NCBI GenBank assembly: GCA_963666755.2
Contig: CAXXGW010000009.1
Location: 1,178,001 to 1,242,000 of the forward strand
Direction of reading: 5' to 3'
From: CAXXOK01 sp963666755
GTDB lineage: Bacteria > Bacillota > Clostridia > Christensenellales > Aristaeellaceae
Length of the DNA: 64,000 bases
The position numbers and the translations under genes were made by a program. The notes under the pieces are model-generated. The model saw only the letters and a list, made by a program, of their open reading frames with translations. It was not told where the DNA came from and ran no database searches. Positions 41,995 through 50,666 of the stretch are shown in pieces. The first letter of the stretch is position 1, and every line of letters begins with the position of its first letter.

Positions 41995-44900
41995 ATGAAC
42001 CATACCAAACGAGCCCGGGCGAAAACTTATGACGCGGATCACCTGATGTTTCGCAGCATCCTGGGCGTGCTGCTGATTGGGCTTGGCGTGCTGTCGGTGC
42101 TTTCCATTCTGGGGAGCGTGCAGGGCGTGCTCTTTACCATGATCCGTCAGGCTTTACAGGGGCTGGGCGGTGCGTTTTGCCTGGGTATCCCGTTTTTCCT
42201 GTTATGGGGTGGCGCGTTGGTGGCGTTTTCCGCGCACGGCCGCCCGCCGGTGCGCGCGTTCCTTTTTATCCTGCTGTTTTACCTCTTTGGGCTAGGGCTT
42301 TTAAACCTGCTCAGCAAAGTGGGCGATGTGGCGCTGATGCGGTATGTTGTAAGTTATAACCAAAACCTGACCCCGGCGGTGGCTGACCCCAGCGGATACT
42401 GGCCGTCGGTTACGGCGTGTTACCGCCTTTGCAGCGCGGGCGGTACGCTGGGCGGCGCGTTTGGAATGCTGACCGCATGGCCCGCAGGCACCTACCTGAC
42501 GCAGATCGGCGGTATTTCCGTGCTGGGCGTACTGTGCCTGCTGTGCATTCTGTTCTTTACCAAGTTTGATCTTGTGGGGTCGATTCGGCAGGCCCGTCAG
42601 ACATCCGATCAAAAGATGGAACAGCGGGAGTTGGAAAAGGAAAAGAAGCGTGCCCTAAAACAACTGAAACGGGAGCAGGCAAAAGCCGATGCAGAATCCG
42701 GCGTGGCCGAAGCGGAAGTGCCCGTTGCAGCGACCGCCCCCACGCCAGCCCCCGAAGCGGCGCGCACGACATATGTGCCGCAAATGATGCCTTACCCAGC
42801 GGCGATGCCGCCGCTGAACGTACAAATGGCGGGCGCGCCTCCCATGCAGATGCCGCCGATCGGCTTTGCCCCTCCGGCTACGAACGGCTCCACCTTATAT
42901 GATGAAATGATTGTGCCAGAAGTGCCGGACGGCGGCACCGCTTCCGGCTGGACGCTCAAGAACAGACTGGGCGGACAAGCCGCCGCGCCGCAGACAGGTA
43001 CCGCTTCTCCGCAGGAAACACAGAAGCACGTGCAGCCTGCCGCAAGAACGCCGGAGGATACCCAGGGCGTTATGCGTGGCACTATGCCGCGGGATCGTGA
43101 TTCGCAAAAGGTGCAGGAGCGCATGGAAGAAAACCGCAGGCGCAAAGAGAAGATTGATCAGCGCATTGCGCAGGCACAGCCCGCGCAGAGCCGCTCCGGG
43201 CTGCAACCCGGCGAAAAAGAACTGCTGGACGATCGCATGTCGGGCATTCTGCAAAAACAGGCGAACAAACGCAATCCGGGCGCTGCCGCAGCCCCGGCAC
43301 AGCCCGCCGTGCAACCGCCTGTGGCGCCCCCCGCCGCGCAAAACGCGGCAGCCAATCCATATGCCGGTCCTGTGGAACCTGCGGCGCAGCGCCCGAACAC
43401 CGGCACGGTTTCGCAGGAACAATGGGCGTTTACCCAGCAGGTAGCGGCGTATCGGCCGCCGGAACGGCAGGCGGCCCCTGCTGTGCGTGCGGACGGGGAT
43501 CGGTATTCGGCGTACCGGAAGCCCGCAACGGCAGACGCGACGCTCATGAGCGGAACGCGCCTGGACAACCCGGCGCTGAAAATTCCGAAGCAGGACGCAC
43601 CGGCCCGTAAAACAGCGGAGAGCGATCCCAGGCCGTACCCGTATCCGATGATCGAGCTGCTGAATCTGCAAACGCAAACCCTTCCGGATACAACCGAGGA
43701 GGATCGGGCATCCGCGCGCAAGCTGGAGCTGACGCTGGAGAGCTTCTCCATCCCGGCGCGGGTGCACCGGGTTACGCATGGCCCGGCGGTTACACGCTTT
43801 GAGCTGGGGCTGGTATCCAGCGGCATCAACGTGAAGCGCATCATGAACATTGCCGACAACATCGCGCTGGAAATGGCGGCCAACGGCGGCGTGCGCATCG
43901 AAGTGCCCATCCCCGGCACAACGCTGTTCGGGGTTGAGGTGCCAAACCGTGAAATCATCAGCGTTTCGTTGGCGGAAGTGCTCACCAGCCCGGAAATGAC
44001 CAACGCCAAATCGCCGCTTTCCGTGGCGCTTGGCAAGGATATCGCAGGGCGGCCCGTCATCTGCGATCTGGCCAAAATGCCGCATCTGCTGATTGCCGGC
44101 CAGACCGGCAGCGGTAAATCGGTCTGCATCAACTCCATTATTAACAGCCTGCTGTTCCGCGCCTCTCCGGAAGAGGTACGCATGATCATGATCGACCCCA
44201 AGGTAGTCGAGCTGCAGGGGTACAACCGCGTGCCGCATCTGTTGATCCCTGTGGTGAGCGATCCGCACAAGGCGGCGGGCGCGCTGGCCTGGGCCGTGCA
44301 GGAGATGCTTGACCGCTACCACAAGATGCAAATGAAGGGCGTGCGGGAAATTACCGCTTACAACGCCAAGGTAACCGGCGACGAGCCGAAACTGCCGCGC
44401 ATCGTCATCATCATCGACGAGCTGTCCGACCTGATGCTGGCCTGTAAAAAGGAAGTGGAGGAGAGCATCATCCGGCTGGCGCAGCTGGCGCGCGCAGCAG
44501 GCATCCATGTGGTGGTCGCTACCCAGCGACCGACGGTAAACGTGATTACCGGCCTCATCAAGGCCAACATCCCTTCGCGCGTGGCGTTTGCGGTGGCTTC
44601 CAGCGTAGACAGCCGCACCATTCTGGATATGAACGGCGCGGAAAAGCTGCTGGGCCGGGGCGATATGTTCTACTTTCCCACCGGGGAGAAGGCACCCCTG
44701 CGCGTGCAGGGCTGCTTCGTGAGCGATGCGGAAATCAACGCCGTGGTGGATTACATCGGCATGAACTCCGACCCGGATTATGACGAGAGCATTACCGACA
44801 TCATGAACGCGCCCGACCCCGACGAAGCTGACTCCGCTGGGGGAGAGGTCGAGGGCGCAGTGGACGACCGCCTGCAGGAAGCGATTGAAATGGTGCTGAC

Positions 44901-45084
44901 TGACGGGCAGGCGAGTATCAGCATGCTGCAGCGCCGTATGAAGCTCGGCTATGCCCGCGCTGGCAGACTGATTGACGATATGGCCGCGCGCGGCATCGTC
45001 AGCAAGAGCGCGGGCAGCAAACCCCGCGAAGTGCTCATCTCCTACGATCAGTACCTGAACAGTAAGGATACGCTGTTTCGCTGA
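41995..45084 (+). CDS. ftsK: FtsK/SpoIIIE DNA translocase
   Basis: A 1029-residue membrane-anchored DNA pump. Four hydrophobic helices fall in residues 15-190. A long Pro/Ala/Gln-rich and charged linker (about 200-550) follows. The motor domain holds Walker A GQTGSGKS at about 702-709, 'IIIIDELSDLM' as Walker B and 'ATQRPTVNVITGLIKANIPSR'. A C-terminal gamma winged helix ('SMLQRRMKLGYARAGRLIDDMAARGIVS') would read KOPS/SRS-type DNA signals. It clears chromosomes from the closing septum; in spore formers the paralogue SpoIIIE pumps DNA into the forespore. Sequence alone does not separate the two roles, and the linker is longer than in B. subtilis SpoIIIE. Confidence 0.93.
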   Translation: MNHTKRARAKTYDADHLMFRSILGVLLIGLGVLSVLSILGSVQGVLFTMIRQALQGLGGAFCLGIPFFLLWGGALVAFSAHGRPPVRAFLFILLFYLFGLGLLNLLSKVGDVALMRYVVSYNQNLTPAVADPSGYWPSVTACYRLCSAGGTLGGAFGMLTAWPAGTYLTQIGGISVLGVLCLLCILFFTKFDLVGSIRQARQTSDQKMEQRELEKEKKRALKQLKREQAKADAESGVAEAEVPVAATAPTPAPEAARTTYVPQMMPYPAAMPPLNVQMAGAPPMQMPPIGFAPPATNGSTLYDEMIVPEVPDGGTASGWTLKNRLGGQAAAPQTGTASPQETQKHVQPAARTPEDTQGVMRGTMPRDRDSQKVQERMEENRRRKEKIDQRIAQAQPAQSRSGLQPGEKELLDDRMSGILQKQANKRNPGAAAAPAQPAVQPPVAPPAAQNAAANPYAGPVEPAAQRPNTGTVSQEQWAFTQQVAAYRPPERQAAPAVRADGDRYSAYRKPATADATLMSGTRLDNPALKIPKQDAPARKTAESDPRPYPYPMIELLNLQTQTLPDTTEEDRASARKLELTLESFSIPARVHRVTHGPAVTRFELGLVSSGINVKRIMNIADNIALEMAANGGVRIEVPIPGTTLFGVEVPNREIISVSLAEVLTSPEMTNAKSPLSVALGKDIAGRPVICDLAKMPHLLIAGQTGSGKSVCINSIINSLLFRASPEEVRMIMIDPKVVELQGYNRVPHLLIPVVSDPHKAAGALAWAVQEMLDRYHKMQMKGVREITAYNAKVTGDEPKLPRIVIIIDELSDLMLACKKEVEESIIRLAQLARAAGIHVVVATQRPTVNVITGLIKANIPSRVAFAVASSVDSRTILDMNGAEKLLGRGDMFYFPTGEKAPLRVQGCFVSDAEINAVVDYIGMNSDPDYDESITDIMNAPDPDEADSAGGEVEGAVDDRLQEAIEMVLTDGQASISMLQRRMKLGYARAGRLIDDMAARGIVSKSAGSKPREVLISYDQYLNSKDTLFR

Positions 45085-45198
45085 TGCAATATCCCCGCAG
45101 AAATAGCACACCCGCGCATGTGGATTGTCCGGCTCCGCCCGGCCCCATTGTGCGGGCGTTTGCCCCTATGCCGCCCGTGCGCAAAATTGCGCCGTTCC

Positions 45199-45228
45199 TT
45201 GACAACGCAAAGAACGCGCGTGTATAAT
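45199..45228 (+). promoter_or_regulatory. Near-consensus promoter of hisS-aspS
   Basis: TTGACA (45199-45204) is a perfect -35 and TATAAT (45223-45228) a perfect -10, with an 18-base spacer. The leader is only about 27 bases to the hisS ATG, too short for a T-box, which hisS operons of many Bacillota have. Constitutive strong expression is therefore likely. Confidence 0.8.
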
Positions 45229-45260
45229 CCACAATAACCGTAGCTTTTGAGGTGAACGCA

Positions 45261-46556
45261 ATGCTGACGAGAATCCCAAAGGGAACCAAGGATGTGCTGC
45301 CGGCCGAAAGCGGCCGTTTACAGGCGGTCGAGGCAGTCATGCGCGAAAAAGCCAGACTGGCCGGTTATCAGGAAATCCGCACGCCGGTATTTGAACATAC
45401 CGAACTGTTTGCCCGCTCAGCCGGCGAAACCAGCGATGTGGTGCGCAAGGAAATGTACACCTTTCTGGATAAGGGGGATCGTTCCATCACCCTCAAGCCG
45501 GAAAGCACGGCGGGCGTCGTGCGCGCGTTTATCGAATCTGGGTTATACGCGCAGGCGTTGCCGCTGAAGGTCTATTACCTGTCCGCACCGCATTTCCGCT
45601 ACGAAGCGCCGCAGGCTGGCCGCCTGCGGGAGCACCACCAGTTTGGCATGGAGTGCTTTGGCGCGCCCGAAGCCTCCGCCGATGCGGAACTGATCCAGAC
45701 CGCCATGGACGTGCTGACCAGCCTCGGACTTAAGGGCGTTGCGCTGCGCATCAATTCCATCGGCTGCCCGGACTGCCGCCCGGCCTACCAGCAAAAGCTC
45801 AGGGATTACCTGCACACCAAAACCGATGTGCTCTGTAAGGACTGCGTAGAACGTACCGAAACAAACCCTCTGCGCGTGCTGGATTGCAAGAACCCGGAAT
45901 GCCAGAAGGAACTCCGGGATGCGCCGCGGATGCTGGACGACCTGTGCGATTCTTGCCGGGAGCATTTTGAAGCTCTCAAGCGCTTTCTGGACGCGGCGGA
46001 AATTCCTTACGCGGTGGATCCGTCCATCGTGCGCGGGTTGGATTACTATACCAAAACAGTGTTTGAACTGACCACCGACACGCCCACCGGCACACTGACT
46101 GCCTGCGGCGGCGGCCGCTATGACAAGCTGGTGGAGCAGATCGGCGGCCCCAGCATCCCGGCCGTGGGCTTTGGGATGGGCATAGAGCGCGTGCTCATGC
46201 TGCTGGATCAGCTTTCGCCGGAGGATCAGAAGCTGAATGTGCCCAGCAGCGCGCCGGATGTGTTTGTGGCAAGCCTGAACCGTGTGCTTGCGGTGAACGC
46301 GTTTGAACTGATGCTGGCGTTCCGGCACGCGGGGCTGAAGGCGGATATGGATCACGCGGCGCGAAGCCTGAAAGCCCAATTCAAATATGCGGACAAGCTC
46401 GGCGCGGCATATGTGGCTATTCTGGGCGACGACGAGGTGCAAAAGGGCGTCGTCAAGCTCCGTGATATGCGCACCAAGGAAGAAATTGAAGTTTCCCTCG
46501 CATCGGCCCCGGAAACCCTGAATAGTCGCATTCCCAAACACGGCAAGGAGGCTTAA
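45261..46556 (+). CDS. hisS: Histidyl-tRNA synthetase
   Basis: A 431-residue class II synthetase that charges tRNA-His. Motif 1 begins after 'IPKGTKDVLP' and 'EIRTPVFEHTELFARSAGETSDVV'; motif 2 contains 'YYLSAPHFRYEAPQAGRLREHHQFG'; the HisA loop is 'RGLDYYTKTVFE' and motif 3 'AVGFGMGIERVLM'. A C-terminal anticodon-binding domain follows. The four Cys residues between about 165 and 230 (CPDC, CKDC, C-KNPEC, CDSC) form a likely zinc-binding insertion seen in some HisRS. TTTTGAGGTGAACGC fits ATG 45261. aspS follows after three bases. Confidence 0.96.
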   Translation: MLTRIPKGTKDVLPAESGRLQAVEAVMREKARLAGYQEIRTPVFEHTELFARSAGETSDVVRKEMYTFLDKGDRSITLKPESTAGVVRAFIESGLYAQALPLKVYYLSAPHFRYEAPQAGRLREHHQFGMECFGAPEASADAELIQTAMDVLTSLGLKGVALRINSIGCPDCRPAYQQKLRDYLHTKTDVLCKDCVERTETNPLRVLDCKNPECQKELRDAPRMLDDLCDSCREHFEALKRFLDAAEIPYAVDPSIVRGLDYYTKTVFELTTDTPTGTLTACGGGRYDKLVEQIGGPSIPAVGFGMGIERVLMLLDQLSPEDQKLNVPSSAPDVFVASLNRVLAVNAFELMLAFRHAGLKADMDHAARSLKAQFKYADKLGAAYVAILGDDEVQKGVVKLRDMRTKEEIEVSLASAPETLNSRIPKHGKEA

Positions 46557-46559
46557 CCC

Positions 46560-48332
46560 ATGGCGATGAACAAACGCACCCACATGTGCGGCGAACTCGG
46601 GACCGGCGAGGTTGGCAAACAGGTACTGCTCAAAGGTTGGGTACAGCGCGCCCGCAATCTGGGCGGGCTGATCTTTGTATCGCTGCGCGACCGCACGGGC
46701 ATTGTGCAGGTTGTGTTCGACAGTACCGCCCTGCCTGCGGAAACGTTCGCGCTGGCCGAGAGCCTGCGCGGCGAGTTTGTGATCGAAACACAGGGCGAGG
46801 TGCGCCTGCGAGCGCCTGAAGCCGTGAATGAGAAAATGAAAACCGGCGCGGTGGAAGTAGCGGCTAAAGCGCTTATGCTGCTCAACACCAGCAAAACCCC
46901 GCCGATTTATATTGAGGACGGTACCAACGAGCAGGAGTCCCTGCGGCTGAAATACCGCTATCTGGATTTGCGCCGCCCCAGCATGCAGGAGATGCTCAAG
47001 TTCCGCCACCGGGTGATCAAGTGCCTGCGGGACTACATCGACCTGCAGGGCTTTATCGAGGTGGAAACCCCGATCCTGACCAAATCCACTCCGGAGGGCG
47101 CGCGCGATTATCTGGTGCCTTACCGCCAGAAGCCGGGCCTTTTCTACGCCCTGCCGCAAAGCCCGCAGATTTACAAGCAGCTTTTAATGCTGGCCGGTTT
47201 GGATCGCTATTATCAGGTGGCGCGCTGTTTCCGCGATGAGGACGGGCGTGCCGACCGCCAGCCTGAATTTACGCAGTTTGATATGGAAATGAGCTTTATC
47301 GAGCCTGAGGATATTCAGGGTGTGGTGGAAGGCGCGTACCGGCATCTGTTTCAGGAAGTGATGGGTCTGGATCTGCCGCTGCCCCTGCCGCGCATGACCT
47401 GGCGCGATGCCATGGCCCGCTACGGCAGCGACAAGCCGGACACGCGCTTTGGCATGGAAATTCAGGATGTAAGCGAAACCGTGCGCGGTTGCGGCTTTGC
47501 CGTGTTTGAAACGGCGCTGGAAACCGGGCAGACCGTTTGTGCCCTGTGCGCGAAGAATGCTGCGACCATGAGCCGCAAAGAGCTGGACGCGCTGGGCGAG
47601 TTTGTGAAAACCTATCATGTAAAAGGGCTGGCCTGGGCTACCGTCGCCGCCGACGGCGCCATCCGCTCCAGCTTTGCCAAAGCCATGCAGGGGGACAGTA
47701 TGCAGCGCCTGTTGGCCGCAGCGGATTGCCAGCCTGGCGACGCACTGTTTGTGATTGCCGACAAGCGCCTTGTCGCGCTGACCGCGATGGGGCAACTGCG
47801 CCTGCGGCTGGGGCGCGAGCTGCAGCTGATCGACACCTCCCGTTACAACCTGCTGTGGATTACCGAATTCCCGCTTGTTTCCTGGAGTGAAGAAGAGAAC
47901 CGCTTCGTGGCCGAGCACCATCCCTTCACGACTGTGATGGAGGAGGACGTGCCGCTGATGGAAACCGACCCCGGCTCGGTGCGCGCTAAATCTTACGATC
48001 TGGTGATGAACGGCATCGAGATGGGCAGCGGCTCCATCCGCATCCACCAAAGCGAGCTGCAGGCCAAGATGTTCTCGCTGATCGGGCTGACTGAAGAAGA
48101 AGCGCATGAGAAGTTCGGTTTCCTGCTGGAAGCCTTCCAGTACGGCACGCCGCCGCACGGCGGGTTCGCCTTCGGCATCGACCGGCTGGTGATGATCTTA
48201 AGCAAGGCGGACAGTCTGCGCGATGTACTCGCCTTCCCGAAAATCCAGAACGGCGTCTGCCTGATGATGGATACCCCTGCCACCGTGCAGAAAGAGCAGC
48301 TGGATTTGCTGAAAATCAAGGCGGTGGAGTAA
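46560..48332 (+). CDS. aspS: Aspartyl-tRNA synthetase
   Basis: A 590-residue class IIb synthetase of the bacterial type. The OB-fold anticodon domain (about 1-105, 'GWVQRARNLGGLIFVSLRDRTGIVQVVF') is followed by the catalytic core ('FIEVETPILTKSTPEGARDYLVP', 'RYYQVARCFRDEDGRADRQPEFTQFDMEM') and a GAD insertion (about 290-410). The ATP motif 3 is 'GTPPHGGFAFGIDRLVM'. The GAD domain is the mark of the bacterial enzyme. A single AspRS in the window cannot show whether it also makes Asp-tRNA-Asn. The hisS-aspS pairing is the standard arrangement in Bacillota. Confidence 0.97.
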   Translation: MAMNKRTHMCGELGTGEVGKQVLLKGWVQRARNLGGLIFVSLRDRTGIVQVVFDSTALPAETFALAESLRGEFVIETQGEVRLRAPEAVNEKMKTGAVEVAAKALMLLNTSKTPPIYIEDGTNEQESLRLKYRYLDLRRPSMQEMLKFRHRVIKCLRDYIDLQGFIEVETPILTKSTPEGARDYLVPYRQKPGLFYALPQSPQIYKQLLMLAGLDRYYQVARCFRDEDGRADRQPEFTQFDMEMSFIEPEDIQGVVEGAYRHLFQEVMGLDLPLPLPRMTWRDAMARYGSDKPDTRFGMEIQDVSETVRGCGFAVFETALETGQTVCALCAKNAATMSRKELDALGEFVKTYHVKGLAWATVAADGAIRSSFAKAMQGDSMQRLLAAADCQPGDALFVIADKRLVALTAMGQLRLRLGRELQLIDTSRYNLLWITEFPLVSWSEEENRFVAEHHPFTTVMEEDVPLMETDPGSVRAKSYDLVMNGIEMGSGSIRIHQSELQAKMFSLIGLTEEEAHEKFGFLLEAFQYGTPPHGGFAFGIDRLVMILSKADSLRDVLAFPKIQNGVCLMMDTPATVQKEQLDLLKIKAVE

Positions 48333-48373
48333 GCGCTGTTTTACGCCAGCCCGGCGCAATTTACACCAGTCCG

Positions 48374-48402
48374 TTGTCAAGGGGCTGAAAATCTGCTATA
48401 CT
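48374..48402 (+). promoter_or_regulatory. Promoter of the asp23-amaP module
   Basis: TTGTCA (48374-48379) and TATACT (48397-48402) are 17 bases apart. TAGGAGG at 48425-48431 supplies the ribosome-binding site for GTG 48440. This looks like a housekeeping-type promoter. Confidence 0.65.
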
Positions 48403-48439
48403 ACGCTTTGGAAACCATGAACCGTAGGAGGTGTGGAGC

Positions 48440-49045
48440 GTGGCTGCAAAGAAAGACAACCTTCCTTTGAGTTTGCAGAAGGACGATGATTCCACTGGAA
48501 CCATTACCTATGCCAACGAGGTTATCGCCATCATTGCAGGCGTAGCCGCCAACGAAGTGGAAGGCATTGCGGGGATGTGCACCAGCGGTGGCATTTCCGA
48601 GGTATTTGGCCGTTACCGCAACATCACCAAGGGTGTGAAGGTAGAAATCGGCTCAGAGGAAGCCTCCGTGGATCTGTTTGTGGTGGTGGAGTACGGCACC
48701 CCCATCCAGACGGCCGCCCTGAATGTGCAGGAAAACGTGCGCAAAGCCATCGAAACCATGACCGGCCTGCATGTGGTGCGTGTAGACGTGCATGTGCAGG
48801 GCGTGAGCTTTGAAAAAGAAAACAAGGAAGCACAGGCTGGGCTGGAAAGCGCGGAGCTGAACAAGGTGGAGGCCGGAAAACCGGCCGAGCCGAAGGACAA
48901 ATTGCAGCGCCCCGTCGGGCAGGTCACGCTGGAAGAAACGCCCGAGCCTGAAGCGGAAGCCCCCATCGAGGAAGCTCCTGCTGCGGAAGCTCCGGAGGAC
49001 CCGGCGGCCGAGCCGGAACAGACAGCGCCCGAGGCACAGGCGTAA
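48440..49045 (+). CDS. Asp23/Gls24 family envelope stress protein
   Basis: A 201-residue protein. The Asp23 domain (about 15-115) contains 'YANEVIAIIAGVAANEVEGIAGM' and 'KGVKVEIGSEEASVDLFVVVEYG', followed by 'VRKAIETMTGLHVVRVDVHVQGV'. The C-terminal 80 residues are an acidic, Ala/Pro/Glu-rich tail, longer than in many family members. Asp23 proteins cluster at the membrane and are held there by AmaP, encoded next. GTG 48440 is preferred to GTG 48431 because the AGGAGG at 48426-48431 would be too close to the latter. It starts the asp23-amaP-DUF2273 module. Confidence 0.85.
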   Translation: MAAKKDNLPLSLQKDDDSTGTITYANEVIAIIAGVAANEVEGIAGMCTSGGISEVFGRYRNITKGVKVEIGSEEASVDLFVVVEYGTPIQTAALNVQENVRKAIETMTGLHVVRVDVHVQGVSFEKENKEAQAGLESAELNKVEAGKPAEPKDKLQRPVGQVTLEETPEPEAEAPIEEAPAAEAPEDPAAEPEQTAPEAQA

Positions 49046-49116
49046 ACGCTGCCCCGAAAGGCCCTGGGGTCTTTTGGGGTTTGCTTTGTGGAGTGCGACC
49101 GCAGGGAGGGACACAC

Positions 49117-49965
49117 GTGAGGTTTACCGTATGGGATCGAATCATCGCCGCAGTATCGGGGCTGCTACTGCTGGTGTTCGGTGTGGGGCTGTTCGTGTTT
49201 GGCGCGGGCGTGTTTCCGTTCCGGCTGGATATCAGCTTTTTGGATCGGTCGTTTGAACTGTGGCAACGGGCGGTCATGGTCGTCGTTTCGCTGGTGATTG
49301 TGTTTTTCGGCTTGCGGGGGCTGGCGCTGCTGTTCCGCTCCAGCAGGGAGAAGGGCTTTATCCTTCAGCATACGGAATATGGGGATTTAAGCATCTCCAT
49401 GTCCGCGATGGAGAACATGGTCAAGAAGTGCGTCGATACGCATGAGGAGCTTCGCGTCGCCAGCACCCGCATCCACCACGCGCGTGAAGGCGTAATTGTA
49501 AACCTGCGCATCGCACTGGCCAGCGGGGTGAACATCCCGATTGCGGTCAGCGCCCTGCAAAAGCAGATCAAGCAGTACATCACCTCTTGCTCCGGCGTGG
49601 ATGTGAAGGAAGTCCGTGTGATGGTGGAAACCAACAACAATCTTTCCGCCAGCGCAGCCTCCAAGACGGAGAACGCCCTCAAGGCCGATGTGGACGCGGC
49701 GACCCGTGCGGGCAATGTGGTAGACAGCCTCCATGAGGCGGCACAGAACGCCATGCCGGCGGAAAGCGCACCGGAACCCAAGCCGGCGCGCGAGCCCCTG
49801 CACCAGAGGCTGTTCCACCGGGAGGAGAAACCGCAGATCGTACCGGAGCCGCCCGTAGCCGAAACACCGGTTGCGGAGGCGGAGCCAGAACCCGAAGTTG
49901 CGATCCACACGCCTGAACCGACCCCGGAACCCCAACCGGATGAAACCCCGAAGGAGGAAGTCTAA
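49117..49965 (+). CDS. amaP: Asp23 membrane anchor protein AmaP
   Basis: A 282-residue membrane protein with two hydrophobic helices near the N-terminus (about 8-28 and 48-70), then a cytoplasmic domain with Asp23-like 'HHAREGVIVNLRIALASGVNIPIAVSALQKQIKQYI', and an acidic, Pro-rich tail. This is the AmaP architecture: the helices sit in the membrane and the Asp23-like part recruits Asp23. The start is GTG 49117, behind GGGAGGG. The stop overlaps the DUF2273 start by one base. The extended Glu/Pro tail resembles the tail of its neighbour, hinting at co-evolution or charge-based interaction. Confidence 0.87.
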   Translation: MRFTVWDRIIAAVSGLLLLVFGVGLFVFGAGVFPFRLDISFLDRSFELWQRAVMVVVSLVIVFFGLRGLALLFRSSREKGFILQHTEYGDLSISMSAMENMVKKCVDTHEELRVASTRIHHAREGVIVNLRIALASGVNIPIAVSALQKQIKQYITSCSGVDVKEVRVMVETNNNLSASAASKTENALKADVDAATRAGNVVDSLHEAAQNAMPAESAPEPKPAREPLHQRLFHREEKPQIVPEPPVAETPVAEAEPEPEVAIHTPEPTPEPQPDETPKEEV

Positions 49966-50195
49966 TGGATAATCAGAACGGCAACGACTGGCTCAAGATC
50001 GGCACCGTCCGCTGCGGTTTGCTGCTGGCGCTGTGCGGCATGGTTCTGGCGCTGATGCTCATCTTCCTTGGCTTCTGGAATACCTTGCTGGTAGCCGTGC
50101 TGGCGGCGGTCGGGTACTGGATTGGCGCGTTTGACAACAAATCCGCGATGGTCAAAAACACCATCAACAGGCTTTTCCCGCCCAAAGGCGAGTAA
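49965..50195 (+). CDS. DUF2273 small membrane protein
   Basis: A 76-residue protein with two adjacent hydrophobic helices (about 13-32 and 36-55) separated by a short loop with 'FWNTLLVAVLAAVGYWIGAFDNK', followed by a basic tail. Its pattern and its place directly after amaP match DUF2273, a regular third member of Asp23/AmaP operons. It probably assists membrane attachment of the complex. It begins with the overlapping TAATG junction from amaP. Confidence 0.85.
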   Translation: MDNQNGNDWLKIGTVRCGLLLALCGMVLALMLIFLGFWNTLLVAVLAAVGYWIGAFDNKSAMVKNTINRLFPPKGE

Positions 50196-50219
50196 GAACA
50201 ACGAAACGGAGTGTATGGA

Positions 50220-50666
50220 ATGTCTCGATCTGTAGCCAGACAGGCTGCGATGCAACTGCTGTATGAGCGCATGTCTGGCGGCGAGGCGGATGATGAATCG
50301 CTGGACCTGGTGTATGAGCAGCTCGCCATGTGCGGCGAGCCGGTCGGTAGCCATCCGTCGGCGGAAGATCGCGCCTATATTGACGATGTGCTTTCCGGCG
50401 TGCGCACACATCAGGATGAACTGGATCAAATGCTGTCTGAGCACAGCAACGGTGATTGGGCGCTCGACCGGGTCGCGCATGTGGATCTGAGCATCCTGCG
50501 CATATCGGCCTACGAGCTAACCTACCGCAGCGACGTGCCTGCCAATGTATCCATCAGCGAAGCGATGGAGATGGCGGACAAGTACAGCGAACCCAAGAGC
50601 GGGCGCTACATCAACGGCGTGTTAGGCGCGCTGGAGCGCAACCAGCGTAAGGGCAAACCGCAATGA
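50220..50666 (+). CDS. nusB: Transcription antitermination protein NusB
   Basis: A 148-residue all-helical RNA-binding protein. 'SRSVARQAAMQLLYE' at the N-terminus and 'AHVDLSILRISAYELTYRSDVPANVSISEAMEMADKYSEPKSGRYINGVLGAL' near the C-terminus are NusB sequence. It forms a complex with NusE/S10 on boxA during rRNA transcription. ATG 50220 follows CGGAGTG; GTG 50211 in frame is less likely. The DUF2273 stop is 24 bases upstream. ATGA overlap links it to the TsaD paralogue. Confidence 0.92.
   Translation: MSRSVARQAAMQLLYERMSGGEADDESLDLVYEQLAMCGEPVGSHPSAEDRAYIDDVLSGVRTHQDELDQMLSEHSNGDWALDRVAHVDLSILRISAYELTYRSDVPANVSISEAMEMADKYSEPKSGRYINGVLGALERNQRKGKPQ

Noticed and set aside
42895..45111. 738-codon open frame on the minus strand
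   Set aside because: Antisense shadow of ftsK, Arg/His-rich and with no domain or ribosome-binding site. The same holds for other long antisense frames over spoIID-like, rnf, hyd, hisS and gpmI genes.
45085..45260. T-box leader for hisS-aspS
   Set aside because: Looked for because such operons often have one. The promoter lies only about 30 bases from the ATG, leaving no room, and no T-box sequence was seen.
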